From assembly GCF_008630535.1 (NCBI RefSeq), contig NZ_VWPH01000010.1, positions 62,001-126,000 of the forward strand: DNA of 64,000 nt, in the 5' to 3' direction. How positions within the stretch are numbered: position 1 is the first letter of the stretch; each line of letters begins with the position of its first letter. Origin of the DNA: Saccharopolyspora hirsuta (GTDB taxonomy: Bacteria > Actinomycetota > Actinomycetes > Mycobacteriales > Pseudonocardiaceae). A program made the translations under genes and the position numbers. This document shows positions 53,762 through 62,019 of this stretch, in pieces. The notes below the pieces were generated by a model, which saw only the letters and a program-made list of their open reading frames with translations, made no database searches and had not been told where the DNA came from.

Positions 53762-54385
53762 TCAGCGGGCCGGGATCTGCACGACCCGGGTGTGCTCGTC
53801 CGGGCTGAGCCAGACGTGGGCGGGTGCGCCGATCTCCGGGACCTCGTGGTGCGGCATGTTGATGTCGGGTGAGATCGCCACGACCGAAGCCCGCTCCCCG
53901 GTCGGCCGCTCGTAGGCGACGTCGACGACCAGCTGGCCGACTCTGCGATGCCGGGCTGGCTTCTCGCGCACGCCCGCGACGGTTCCGCGAACATGGACCG
54001 ACTCCGCCCGGAACTCCTCGTAAGACTCGGCGAACCGGGATGCGGAGACGTTCCGGCGCACCTTCTCGAAGTACGCGCCCCAGGCTGGTCCGAGGAACAC
54101 CCACGGGAAGAGCACCCAGACCACGTTCCAGTACCACGGGAAGAAACCCTCGACGTCCCACGCGTTCACTGTGATGAGGAAGACGGCCGCCACGCTCACG
54201 ACGCAGAGGAGCCCAGCGAGCAGGACGCGCTCGATGGGCGAGTAGACCTTGCCCGCGATCGCCTCGGGGTCCTCCGGCAGGCGAGATGCGTCCTCGCCCC
54301 TAGTGACGATCCGCACGAGGACGCCCCGGTCGACGCGGTTGACCAGCCCGAAGTAGTTCCCGGACGGCGCAGGGGATTCGGCCAT
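53762..54385 (-). CDS. Hypothetical membrane protein
   Basis: A 207-residue protein with two membrane helices near 55-75 and 85-105 (VLLAGLLCVVSVAAVFLI; WNVVWVLFPWVFLG) and a C-terminal soluble beta-rich domain (VRGTVAGVREKPARHRRVGQLVVDVAY). I do not recognise a family. GAGGA precedes the ATG. It is bounded by terminators on both sides and so is probably monocistronic. Confidence 0.7.
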   Translation of the reverse strand: MAESPAPSGNYFGLVNRVDRGVLVRIVTRGEDASRLPEDPEAIAGKVYSPIERVLLAGLLCVVSVAAVFLITVNAWDVEGFFPWYWNVVWVLFPWVFLGPAWGAYFEKVRRNVSASRFAESYEEFRAESVHVRGTVAGVREKPARHRRVGQLVVDVAYERPTGERASVVAISPDINMPHHEVPEIGAPAHVWLSPDEHTRVVQIPAR

Positions 54386-54424
54386 CGCTGATCCTCACGG
54401 TCGGACACGGAAATCCACTGCGGA

Positions 54425-54461
54425 CGCGGGGTGCCCCATCGCACCGGAGGGGCACCCCGCG
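54425..54461. terminator. 13-bp perfect hairpin downstream of the TPR gene
   Basis: CGCGGGGTGCCCC (54425-54437) pairs with GGGGCACCCCGCG (54449-54461), just 5 bp after the TPR stop on the minus strand. Confidence 0.8.
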
Positions 54462-54466
54462 GCCGA

Positions 54467-57256
54467 TCAGTCGGCGACGGCGGCGCGGACCTCGGCGGCC
54501 TCGACCGAGCGCCCCAGTTTCTCCAGCACCTCGCCGAACTCCAGCGACACCCCGGTGTGCGCCTGGCTGCCCACCGGCAGCCGCTGCAGCGACGCCCAGT
54601 ACATGCCGACCGACTCGTCGGACCGGCCCGCGTCGCCCAGCACCCGGGCGGCCAGCAGCTCCGCCATCGCCGCGGAGCCCTCGTCGCCGACCGCGGCGTA
54701 GCCGTCGGCGGCGGTCAGCGCGAGCGGGATCGCCTCCTCGCCGCGCTCCATCGAGGCCAGCGCCCGCGCCTTGGTGTCGGTGGTGTCCGCGACGAACCAG
54801 TCCTGCCCGGCTACCCGCCCGGCCTCGATCGCCTCGTCGAGATCGGCCAGCCCCGACTCGTCCCCGAACTTGATCTTGCTCTGGCCGAGCTGGTGCAGCG
54901 TCCGGGCGACCAGCTCGACCTGCTCGTGCTCGCGAGCCAGCCGGAGGGCCTCCCGGTAGCTGTCGACGGCGTCGGAGTCGTCCACCGAGACCAGCAGGTC
55001 ACCGAGCGCCAGGTGCGCCCGGATCGCCAGCTCCACCAGCGTTTCCTCGCCCGACTCCGCCGCGAAGTGCGCCACCTCGGCGAAGATCCCGTACGCCGTG
55101 CCCAGCTCCTGGGCGTGGCGCGCGGCCAGGCCCAGCCAGTACCGCGCCTCCAGGGCGGCAGCTCCCCCGCCCTCGCTGCCCGCGAACCCCGCGGCCGCCG
55201 CGTCCAGCGACTCCATCGCCAGATCGGGCTCCCCCGTCTGCAGCAGGAACCGGCCCAGCCAGTACCGGTTGGAGTTCAGGTCGTCGGTGTCGCCGAGCTC
55301 CGCGTGCCGCACCGCGACCTGCGCGCGGTTCACCGCCTCGTCGGGCCGACCGAGGTCGTCGTACAGGTGCGCCGCCAAAATCGCCGCGCTCGACGCCCAG
55401 GACCGGGACCCGATCGCCGTGTTCAGGTCCAGCAGCTCGTCGGCCAGGCGGACACCGGTCTCGAAGTCGCCCATGCCACCGGCCAGCCGGGCCCGCGTCT
55501 CGAGCGCCTTGACCCGGATGCGCCGTTCGACGTCGGAGCCCAGCAGGGCGTCCAGGGTTTCCGCGGCGGCGTCCGGCTCGCCCACGCCCGCCAGGACCGA
55601 GCCCAGCACCAAGCGCACGGTCGCCAGCTGCTCCAGCTCCGCGGACTCGGCGATCGCGGCGGCTTCCCGCACCAGTTCGAGGTCGGCGGCCGGGTCGTTG
55701 CCGGAGTCCGGGTGCACGACGAGCGCGATCAGGGCCTTGACCCGCACCTCCGGCTCGAGGTCGGTCCGCTCCAGCGCGGCGCGCAGCGCGTCTGCCGCAT
55801 CGGCGTTGAACGGCCCGTGCAGCACCAGGCCGAGTTCGTCCTCCTGGTCGGCCCGCCGCACCTCGCCCAGCGCGCGCAGCGCCTCGGTCCGTGCCTTGAT
55901 GGCCGCCAGCGCGCCGTCCCGGTCCCCCCGGCCCCGGCAGATCGCCAGCACGGTGTTGTAGTACCGGGGCAGCAGCTCGGGTTCCGGCAGCTCCTCCAGC
56001 AGCTGCATCGCCGCGTCGTAGTCGTCCTTGAGCAGGGCGGTCTCCTCGGCGAGCTCCAGGCGCTCGGCCGGGGTCCTCGGCGCGGTCGGCTCGGCGAGCT
56101 CGGCGGACACGAACGTCCGCGTCTCGATCGGCAGGTCGTAGTGCTCGTCCGCCAGCGCGCGGGCGCGCTGGACCTCGGTAGCGAAGTGCTCGTTGCCGTT
56201 GCGCTCGTCGAAGGCCTCCGCGATCTCACCCGCGACCCGCCACGACTCGGCGGCCAGCTCGGCGGCGGTGCGCGGGCGGGGCTCGACGCCGAAGACCGCT
56301 GCCACGTCGGGCATGTCGCTGCCCCGGACCTCGACGTCGCCGTGCCCGCTGCGCGCCACCGCGTCCAGCAGCACGCCGTAGGACACCAGCGCGTAGAACC
56401 GCTTGTACACGTCCAGCGGGTCCTTCGGCAGTTCGCCGATGTGCCGCTCCAGCAGCGACAACCCGCGCTCGGTGTTGCCGGTGACCGCGAGGAAGATCAG
56501 GTGGTCGGCCATGATGCCGAACCCGTCGGCGTTGGCCGCCGCCGCGCGGTAGCTGCGGAAGTGGTGCGCCTTCGCCTCGTCGAAGCGGCCCGCGCGCAGC
56601 AGCGGGAGCAGGGCGTTGGCCTGGGCCCGCTCCGGCTCCGACCCGCACTGCACGCGGTTCTCGATGATCTCGTCGAACAGCTTCAGCGCCGTCGCCTCGT
56701 CACCGGAGGCCCGGTAGTAGTCGGCGTCGTCGCTGCGGATGCAGGCCTCGCAGTGGCTGTAGTCGTCGCGCGGCAGCTCCTCGCGGGCCGCCAGGAAACC
56801 GGCCGCGTCCGCGAAGCGGCCCGCCGTGGTGGCGTTGGCCATCTTCGCCTGCCACACACCGGAGAGCCCGACACCGGCCGCGCGGTAGCGCCGCTCCATG
56901 TCGTCGAGGACCTGGTCTACCTGGCTCTGCGGGAACGCCGGGTTCAGCGCGACCGCCTCGGCCATCCACTTGTAGTACCAGAGCAGGTCGTTGTTCTCGA
57001 CCTCGAGCGGGAACCGCGCCGGGTCCGAGTCGTGCCTGCCCAGGCACCAGGAGAACGCGGTGAACATCGTGTCGCTGTCCCCGGTCATCGACGCGCTGGC
57101 GATCTGCCGCATCCGCGCCTTGTAGAGCAGGTCCTCCTCGCCCGCCTCCTGCGCGAGCCGGACGGCGTCGGCGACCATCGCCGATTCCTCCGGCCCGTAG
57201 GCCATCATGTCGCTCTCGTCGAGCAGGCGCTCGATCTCGGTCGCGGTTTCAGACAC
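54467..57256 (-). CDS. Large tetratricopeptide-repeat protein
   Basis: A 929-residue soluble acidic protein built of helical repeats. TPR-like units such as AIPLALTAADGYAAVGD, AVDSYREALRLAREHEQ and LAMESLDAAAAGFAG recur through the last 500 residues. No catalytic motif is seen. It is 38 bp downstream of the HSP90-family gene on the same strand, with GAGGGG before its GTG. TPR proteins are the standard HSP90 co-chaperone class in eukaryotes, so a physical partnership is plausible. Confidence 0.82.
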   Translation of the reverse strand: MSETATEIERLLDESDMMAYGPEESAMVADAVRLAQEAGEEDLLYKARMRQIASASMTGDSDTMFTAFSWCLGRHDSDPARFPLEVENNDLLWYYKWMAEAVALNPAFPQSQVDQVLDDMERRYRAAGVGLSGVWQAKMANATTAGRFADAAGFLAAREELPRDDYSHCEACIRSDDADYYRASGDEATALKLFDEIIENRVQCGSEPERAQANALLPLLRAGRFDEAKAHHFRSYRAAAANADGFGIMADHLIFLAVTGNTERGLSLLERHIGELPKDPLDVYKRFYALVSYGVLLDAVARSGHGDVEVRGSDMPDVAAVFGVEPRPRTAAELAAESWRVAGEIAEAFDERNGNEHFATEVQRARALADEHYDLPIETRTFVSAELAEPTAPRTPAERLELAEETALLKDDYDAAMQLLEELPEPELLPRYYNTVLAICRGRGDRDGALAAIKARTEALRALGEVRRADQEDELGLVLHGPFNADAADALRAALERTDLEPEVRVKALIALVVHPDSGNDPAADLELVREAAAIAESAELEQLATVRLVLGSVLAGVGEPDAAAETLDALLGSDVERRIRVKALETRARLAGGMGDFETGVRLADELLDLNTAIGSRSWASSAAILAAHLYDDLGRPDEAVNRAQVAVRHAELGDTDDLNSNRYWLGRFLLQTGEPDLAMESLDAAAAGFAGSEGGGAAALEARYWLGLAARHAQELGTAYGIFAEVAHFAAESGEETLVELAIRAHLALGDLLVSVDDSDAVDSYREALRLAREHEQVELVARTLHQLGQSKIKFGDESGLADLDEAIEAGRVAGQDWFVADTTDTKARALASMERGEEAIPLALTAADGYAAVGDEGSAAMAELLAARVLGDAGRSDESVGMYWASLQRLPVGSQAHTGVSLEFGEVLEKLGRSVEAAEVRAAVAD

Positions 57257-57294
57257 GTGGGTCCCCTCTTCGTTGCGAAACCTCAGGTGGCGCC

Positions 57295-59163
57295 TCAGCC
57301 GGTGATGCCGACGCTGAGCTGGATCAGGTCGCTCATCGCGGTCGTCATCACGGTCCGGTCGGCGCGGGACAGCGGCCGGTGACCGGCCAGCAGGGCCTGG
57401 ATGTAGATCAGCCGGACGCTGCGGTCGAAGACCAGCTGGTCGTCCAGGCCGGACAGCTGGCGGATCATCGAGTTCTGCCAGTTCAGGCAGAGCTGCGCGG
57501 TGGTGCGGCGGGGCTTCGGGCCGGTCCTGCCCGCGAGGGAGGACTCGATGCCGCCCAGCACCTCGGCCCACACCGCCGGTGCCGAGTCGCGCACCTCGGT
57601 GCGCTCGATCCGGCGGATGGCGGCGGCGTCGGCGACGTAGAGCGCGGTCACGTCGTCCGGCCGGAACGACCGGACCAGCGCGTCGCTGCCCAGTTCGGCC
57701 AGCACCGCGGCCGCCCGGCGCTCCAGCGCGCTCGTGCTGGAGCGGTCGTCCATCGGCGGCGGGGCGAGCTCGTCGAGGATGGAGCTGGCCTGGACCTGCT
57801 CCACCGTGACGCCGTCGATCAGCAGCGGCAGCCGCCGCAGCAGGTCCGACTCGTAGGTGTAGCCGCCGTTGATCACCGGGTGGTCGGGCGGGACCACCGC
57901 CGCGATCTGCCGGAACTCGTCGACGGTCTCCACGTAGCGGACGTGCCGGGACTGGTCCAGGTAGTCGCGGACGGTCATCCGGCCCGCCGAGGTCTCCACG
58001 GTCAGCCACGGCAGCACCGCCGCGGCCAGGTCGTCGTCGTGCACCGCCATCGACTTCAGCCCCAGGTGGTGCACCGCGACGAACCGCTCGAACCGCGCCG
58101 GTCGGGTGGTGGCCTGCTGGACGATCCAGCGCCGCAGCGCCTTGCCGATCTCCTCCCGGGTGTACTCCAGGGCCTCGTCGGCGACGAGCTGCTCGCGCGA
58201 CGCGGTCGGCCGCAGGCCCTCGGTGTTGAGGACGCAGCGCACGAAGTAGGCCCACTCCGGCAGCAGCTCGGACAGGTCCTCGCCGAGCAGCATCCGACCG
58301 AGGTAGAGCTCGCCGCTGCGCCGGGATCCGGGCGGCGGCGCGAACGGCAGCACGTAGGCCACGCCTTGCGTCCCGGTGGCCGGGACCGACAGCTCAATCG
58401 TCTCCAGTGGACGGTTGCCGAGCAGCTCCGCGCCGAACTCCTCCAGCACCCCGGCCGCCGACCGCTCGTCGGCAGGACGGTCCTGCGGCAGGAACACCGC
58501 TGGTTCGTTGACCGCGTCCCAGGTCCCGTCCGCACGCCGGACCCGCACCTCCACCGGCAGGTACCGGCCGAAGCGGCGGGCCAGCGACAGCACCTTCTCC
58601 GCCGAGAGCAGGGCCGCGTCGTCGGGTCGCGGCGACAGCCGCACCTCGGTGCCGATCGCCATCCCGGCCGACTCCGCCTCGGACAGCTCACGGACCGCGA
58701 AGGTCCCGTCGGCCGAGCCGGTCCACTCCACCGGCGGGTGCCCGTGCACCGACCGGCTGCGGACCACGATCCGGTCCGACACCATGAAGCAGCTCAGCAG
58801 GCCGATGCCGAACTGCCCCAGGAAATCCTCGTCGCGCAGGTTCAGCACGTCGTCGCGCTTGGAGCTCTTGCCCACGGTGGCCAGCAGCTCGCCCGCCTCG
58901 GCGGCGCTCAACCCCTGCCCGGCGTCGCGGAATACGAACTCGTCCGGCGCTTCCGGAACCGTCCCGACCGGGAAGATCTCGATGTTCCCCCGGCCGTCCT
59001 GCCCGGCGACCTTGGCGCGAGCAGCGATCGCGTCGCGCCCGTTCTGCAGCAGCTCGCGCAAGTAGACGTGCGCACCGGAGTAAATGTGCCGGCTCAGCAG
59101 ATCGACGACGCCACCAAGGTCCACCTGGAACGGACGCACCAGCGAACCCCCGGTGTTTTCCAT
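57295..59163 (-). CDS. HSP90-family ATPase (HtpG-like)
   Basis: A 622-residue GHKL chaperone. ATP site: Glu37, Asn41 and Asp44 in YLRELLQNGRDA, DAGQG at 80-84 and GQFGIGLLS near 115. The middle domain keeps the catalytic region NTEGLRPTASREQL with an Arg that contacts ATP. It differs from standard HtpG in many conserved positions, for example QNGRDA for SNASDA, and is the divergent actinobacterial type. GAGGGA precedes the ATG. It forms a two-gene operon with the TPR protein. Confidence 0.9.
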   Translation of the reverse strand: MENTGGSLVRPFQVDLGGVVDLLSRHIYSGAHVYLRELLQNGRDAIAARAKVAGQDGRGNIEIFPVGTVPEAPDEFVFRDAGQGLSAAEAGELLATVGKSSKRDDVLNLRDEDFLGQFGIGLLSCFMVSDRIVVRSRSVHGHPPVEWTGSADGTFAVRELSEAESAGMAIGTEVRLSPRPDDAALLSAEKVLSLARRFGRYLPVEVRVRRADGTWDAVNEPAVFLPQDRPADERSAAGVLEEFGAELLGNRPLETIELSVPATGTQGVAYVLPFAPPPGSRRSGELYLGRMLLGEDLSELLPEWAYFVRCVLNTEGLRPTASREQLVADEALEYTREEIGKALRRWIVQQATTRPARFERFVAVHHLGLKSMAVHDDDLAAAVLPWLTVETSAGRMTVRDYLDQSRHVRYVETVDEFRQIAAVVPPDHPVINGGYTYESDLLRRLPLLIDGVTVEQVQASSILDELAPPPMDDRSSTSALERRAAAVLAELGSDALVRSFRPDDVTALYVADAAAIRRIERTEVRDSAPAVWAEVLGGIESSLAGRTGPKPRRTTAQLCLNWQNSMIRQLSGLDDQLVFDRSVRLIYIQALLAGHRPLSRADRTVMTTAMSDLIQLSVGITG

Positions 59164-59732
59164 CAGAATTCTCCCTCTTCGCACGATCCCACCGCTGAGC
59201 ATACTGGACACCACTGACAACTCCGCGATTCCCGGATCCCCGCAACCAGCCGCACCACGCCAACATCTCCGCAGGTCAAACCGCTTTTCGCGCCGCGCTA
59301 CCAACCAAAGGAGGTAGCCAGAACCGCCCCCGAAGACGATTCTTGACGCGGTAACGAATTCGTCACACGGCACTTCGAGAATGAATCTGGGAAAAACGCG
59401 TCGGCAGAATTACCGGCAGAATCGAACCAGTGCGCACCGAGCGTTCATTCCCCGGCACGCTCCGTGCACATCGGACACCGACGCACCCGCACCCCCGGAG
59501 AATGTCGCCGGGCCGACACCAGCTCACCCAGCGGCGAGCCGGTCAGTCCCTCATCGACGGCGACGCCGAAGAGGCCTCTGACAGAGCGCTCGGCCCGAAC
59601 ACCCCTGCGGACAGCCAGCGACACCCGCCCGCACATCCCGACATCGGCGGTCACCGCCGCGTCCGCATTGGACGACTCAGGCTGCGTGCACAGTGGACTG
59701 CGGAACGTGGAATGATATCCTGTTCGCCCGTT
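59164..59732. other. Long AT-richer intergenic region upstream of the toxin gene
   Basis: It contains the HSP90 gene promoter, copy A of the CACCGAGCG repeat (59364-59551) and, near the right end, TGGACT (59692-59697) and TATCCT (about 59716-59721), a possible toxin promoter. No credible gene is seen. Confidence 0.5.
59364..59551. repeat. Promoter-proximal repeat, copy A
   Basis: Shares about 120 alignable bases with 61784-61945. Identical strings include GCACTTCGAGAA, AGTGCGCACCGAGCG, TTCATTCCCC and ACGCTCCGTGCACATCGGAC. GCACCGAGCG and CGCTCCGTGC can pair with one mismatch. Confidence 0.7.
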
Positions 59733-61322
59733 ATGCCTGATCACAATTCTGGCGCGTTCCACAGCGCAGAAGAGGAAAGACCGCACCGGGCCGGAACCAC
59801 GCGTCTCATCGCGTTCGTCACGGCCTGCCTGATGCTTTTCACGACCTTCGGCGCCACAAGCGCCGCAGCGACCGGGTCCGCTTCGGACCTCCGAGTAAGC
59901 GGCAGCATCTCGGATGCCATCAAGCGAATCAGGGAGGCACGCAACAAGACCGGCGTACTGATCGTCGTCGGCTACTCCGCCTATCAAGTCCTTCACACCC
60001 TCGGGCAAGAGCTTCCCGAACATTCCCGCAGCCGAACGAATCTCATCGGGGAGCTTTCCGAGGGGTTGCCGGGCCTGACCGAGGGGCTCCGCTCCCGCCT
60101 GGACCGGATCGAGAAAACACCGTCCGACGATGCCGAGGCAATGGAGTCCGCCAGGCAGGAACTCCGCTCCTTCCTCGAGCACAAGTTCAAGGACCACCCC
60201 GAGCTGAAGAGCCTCTTCGAGCAGTCGCAGCAGAGGTTCGACGACCTCCGAGAGCACGTCGTCGTGGCGAAGATCGTCGCCGAGACGAACGCGGACGTTC
60301 TCCCAGCGATCGTCGAGGATTTGAAGGAGATCGCGCGCGTCCTCAAGGAGCCGCTCGACTTCGATATCGACGTGGCGGCACTGGAGCGCAACAACCGCGA
60401 GCTGGCGGAAACGTTGGAGGACGTGCAGCCCGCGCTCGACCAGTGCAACGCAGCCATGCAGCAAACCATCGCAGCTTTGGACCAGATGAACGCGGCGATG
60501 GGCCAAGTCAACGCCGGCCTGGATCAGATGAACTCCGGGATCGCGCAGCTGAACCGGGGGATCGACCAGGCGAATGACGCCGTGGCGGAGATGAATGTCG
60601 CGCTGGAGCAGACCAACAACGCCGTCAACGGCATGATCGGTGCGGCCACCGATACGTTCCGCAACCTGGGCAACCTTCGTCTGGACGATCTCAGCATCGA
60701 TCTCTCGCACCTCGGCGGCTCGATGCACCGCCAGACGACCCCGGAAGAGCGGGCCAGGCAGGACCGGATGCTGTCGATCGGCCTGAACCTGATCCCGGGC
60801 CTCGGCGACGTCAAGGGCATCCACGAGGCGATCGCAGGCAGGGACGCCCTCACCGGCGAGCTGCTTCCCCCCGCTGAACGCGTGATGGGCGGCATCATCT
60901 TCCTGCGCTCTGCCAAGGTTCTTTCCAAGGGCGCGACGTCCGCCACCGACGCCGCACGGCTGCGTGGCACCTACCGCGCTTGGGAGGCGGCCAACGAGTC
61001 AATCCGCAGCCTCCGCACCACCGGAAAGCTGCCCGGCTACTACGTCACCAAGGCTGAGGCGAAGCAAGCAGGATGGACGGACGGAAAGGCTCTGGGCAAC
61101 CACCTTCCGAATGCACAGATCGGCGGTGATGTCTTCAAGAACAAGGATGGCGTCCTCCCCTCCGTTTCCGGTCGCGTGTGGTACGAGGCGGATGTCGGTC
61201 TTGTCAATACGATGTCTCGGAGCAAGCAGCCGGGCTACCGGCTCGTGTACTCCAGCGACGGCCTGCTCTACGTGACGTTCGATCACTACCACTCTGTTCA
61301 CTACGTTGGCAGGTACAAATGA
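59733..61322 (+). CDS. Secreted polymorphic toxin with C-terminal barnase domain
   Basis: A 529-residue toxin. An N-terminal hydrophobic signal (RLIAFVTACLMLFTTFG, ending near TSAAATGSA) precedes a long helical region with heptads of the type LDQMNAAMGQVNAG at 245-295. A pretoxin segment follows (IGLNLIPGLGDVKGIHEAI, about 345). The last 105 residues are barnase-like: KLPGYYVTKAEA, IGGDVF, catalytic Glu485 in WYEADV, Arg503 in YRLVYSSD and His518 in FDHYH. It should cleave RNA in target cells. ATG 59712 is an alternative start. The immunity gene follows 22 bp later. Confidence 0.9.
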   Translation: MPDHNSGAFHSAEEERPHRAGTTRLIAFVTACLMLFTTFGATSAAATGSASDLRVSGSISDAIKRIREARNKTGVLIVVGYSAYQVLHTLGQELPEHSRSRTNLIGELSEGLPGLTEGLRSRLDRIEKTPSDDAEAMESARQELRSFLEHKFKDHPELKSLFEQSQQRFDDLREHVVVAKIVAETNADVLPAIVEDLKEIARVLKEPLDFDIDVAALERNNRELAETLEDVQPALDQCNAAMQQTIAALDQMNAAMGQVNAGLDQMNSGIAQLNRGIDQANDAVAEMNVALEQTNNAVNGMIGAATDTFRNLGNLRLDDLSIDLSHLGGSMHRQTTPEERARQDRMLSIGLNLIPGLGDVKGIHEAIAGRDALTGELLPPAERVMGGIIFLRSAKVLSKGATSATDAARLRGTYRAWEAANESIRSLRTTGKLPGYYVTKAEAKQAGWTDGKALGNHLPNAQIGGDVFKNKDGVLPSVSGRVWYEADVGLVNTMSRSKQPGYRLVYSSDGLLYVTFDHYHSVHYVGRYK

Positions 61323-61344
61323 CCAAGCAGGCGGAGGCACGTCG

Positions 61345-61623
61345 ATGATCGTTGATTTGTCCGAGGTCGAAACGGCACGCCAGTTGCACCTGGTGCTGAA
61401 GCGCGCGTTCGGTTTCCCGCCCATGTACGGCATGAACTGGGATGCCTACTGGGATGCGATCACCGGACTGGTCGAACTTCCCGATGAGATCACCTTCACC
61501 GGATGGGCTCGCCTGGCGGAGAAACTTCCCCGCGACGCTGAGATCCTGCGGGAGCTGATGGACGACTACCTGGCCGAACCATACGCAGCATTCCACGCAC
61601 ACAAGCGCATCACCTTCGAGTAA
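61345..61623 (+). CDS. Barstar-family ribonuclease inhibitor (immunity protein)
   Basis: A 92-residue barstar: DLHQ-like segment as ARQLHLVLKRAFGFPPMYGMNWDAYWDAITGLVELP, matching the barnase-binding helix and loop including the acidic residue in NWDAYWD. It should bind and block the barnase domain encoded immediately upstream. GGAGG lies 7 bp before the ATG. Confidence 0.93.
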   Translation: MIVDLSEVETARQLHLVLKRAFGFPPMYGMNWDAYWDAITGLVELPDEITFTGWARLAEKLPRDAEILRELMDDYLAEPYAAFHAHKRITFE

Positions 61624-61628
61624 GCCGC

Positions 61629-61663
61629 AGGGGTGCCGGGAGACATCATCACCCGGCACCCCT
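61629..61663. terminator. 12-bp perfect hairpin after barstar
   Basis: AGGGGTGCCGGG (61629-61640) and CCCGGCACCCCT (61652-61663) with an 11-nt loop, right after the barstar stop. Confidence 0.8.
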
Positions 61664-61783
61664 GTGATGATTCCGAAGCTGCGTGCCAGCACGGCCCGGC
61701 GGTGAAACGCCGGCCTGGATCTTCAGCCAATGTCAGGTGCTCGACCGGCATTGATATACAGGTGCGAAGACTCGCCGCTCCAT

Positions 61784-61945
61784 CACACAGCACTTCGAGA
61801 AAGCGTTCGGGAAAACACTCCGGCAGAACCGAAGCAGTGCGCACCGAGCGTTCATTCCCCCAAACACGCTCCGTGCACATCGGACAGTGCCGCACCCGTG
61901 CGCCCGGCGTACATCGAAGGGTCAGCACCGGTTCGCCCAGTGGTC
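61784..61945. repeat. Promoter-proximal repeat, copy B
   Basis: Second copy of the element at 59364-59551, here about 75 bp before phoD. The core pairing GCACCGAGCG / CGCTCCGTGC is unchanged and the flanks have diverged. The surrounding 61664-62019 holds no gene. Confidence 0.7.
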
Positions 61946-62019
61946 ATCTCGCGGTTTTAGCGTGCATCGGCTTCACCGATCCGGCGCGGCGCGACCGCGC
62001 ACAACTGCAGAGGGGAACC

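Noticed and set aside
54431..57382. A 983-codon open frame on the plus strand antisense to the TPR gene
   Set aside because: It is the high-GC shadow of the minus-strand TPR gene: Arg/Gly/Val-rich, no domains and no ribosome site.
59445..60824. Minus-strand 459-codon frame antisense to the toxin
   Set aside because: Its sequence mirrors the toxin heptads and no known domain appears. The short match of its SNADAAVTADVGM segment to the nitroreductase at about 32.6 kb is isolated and probably chance.
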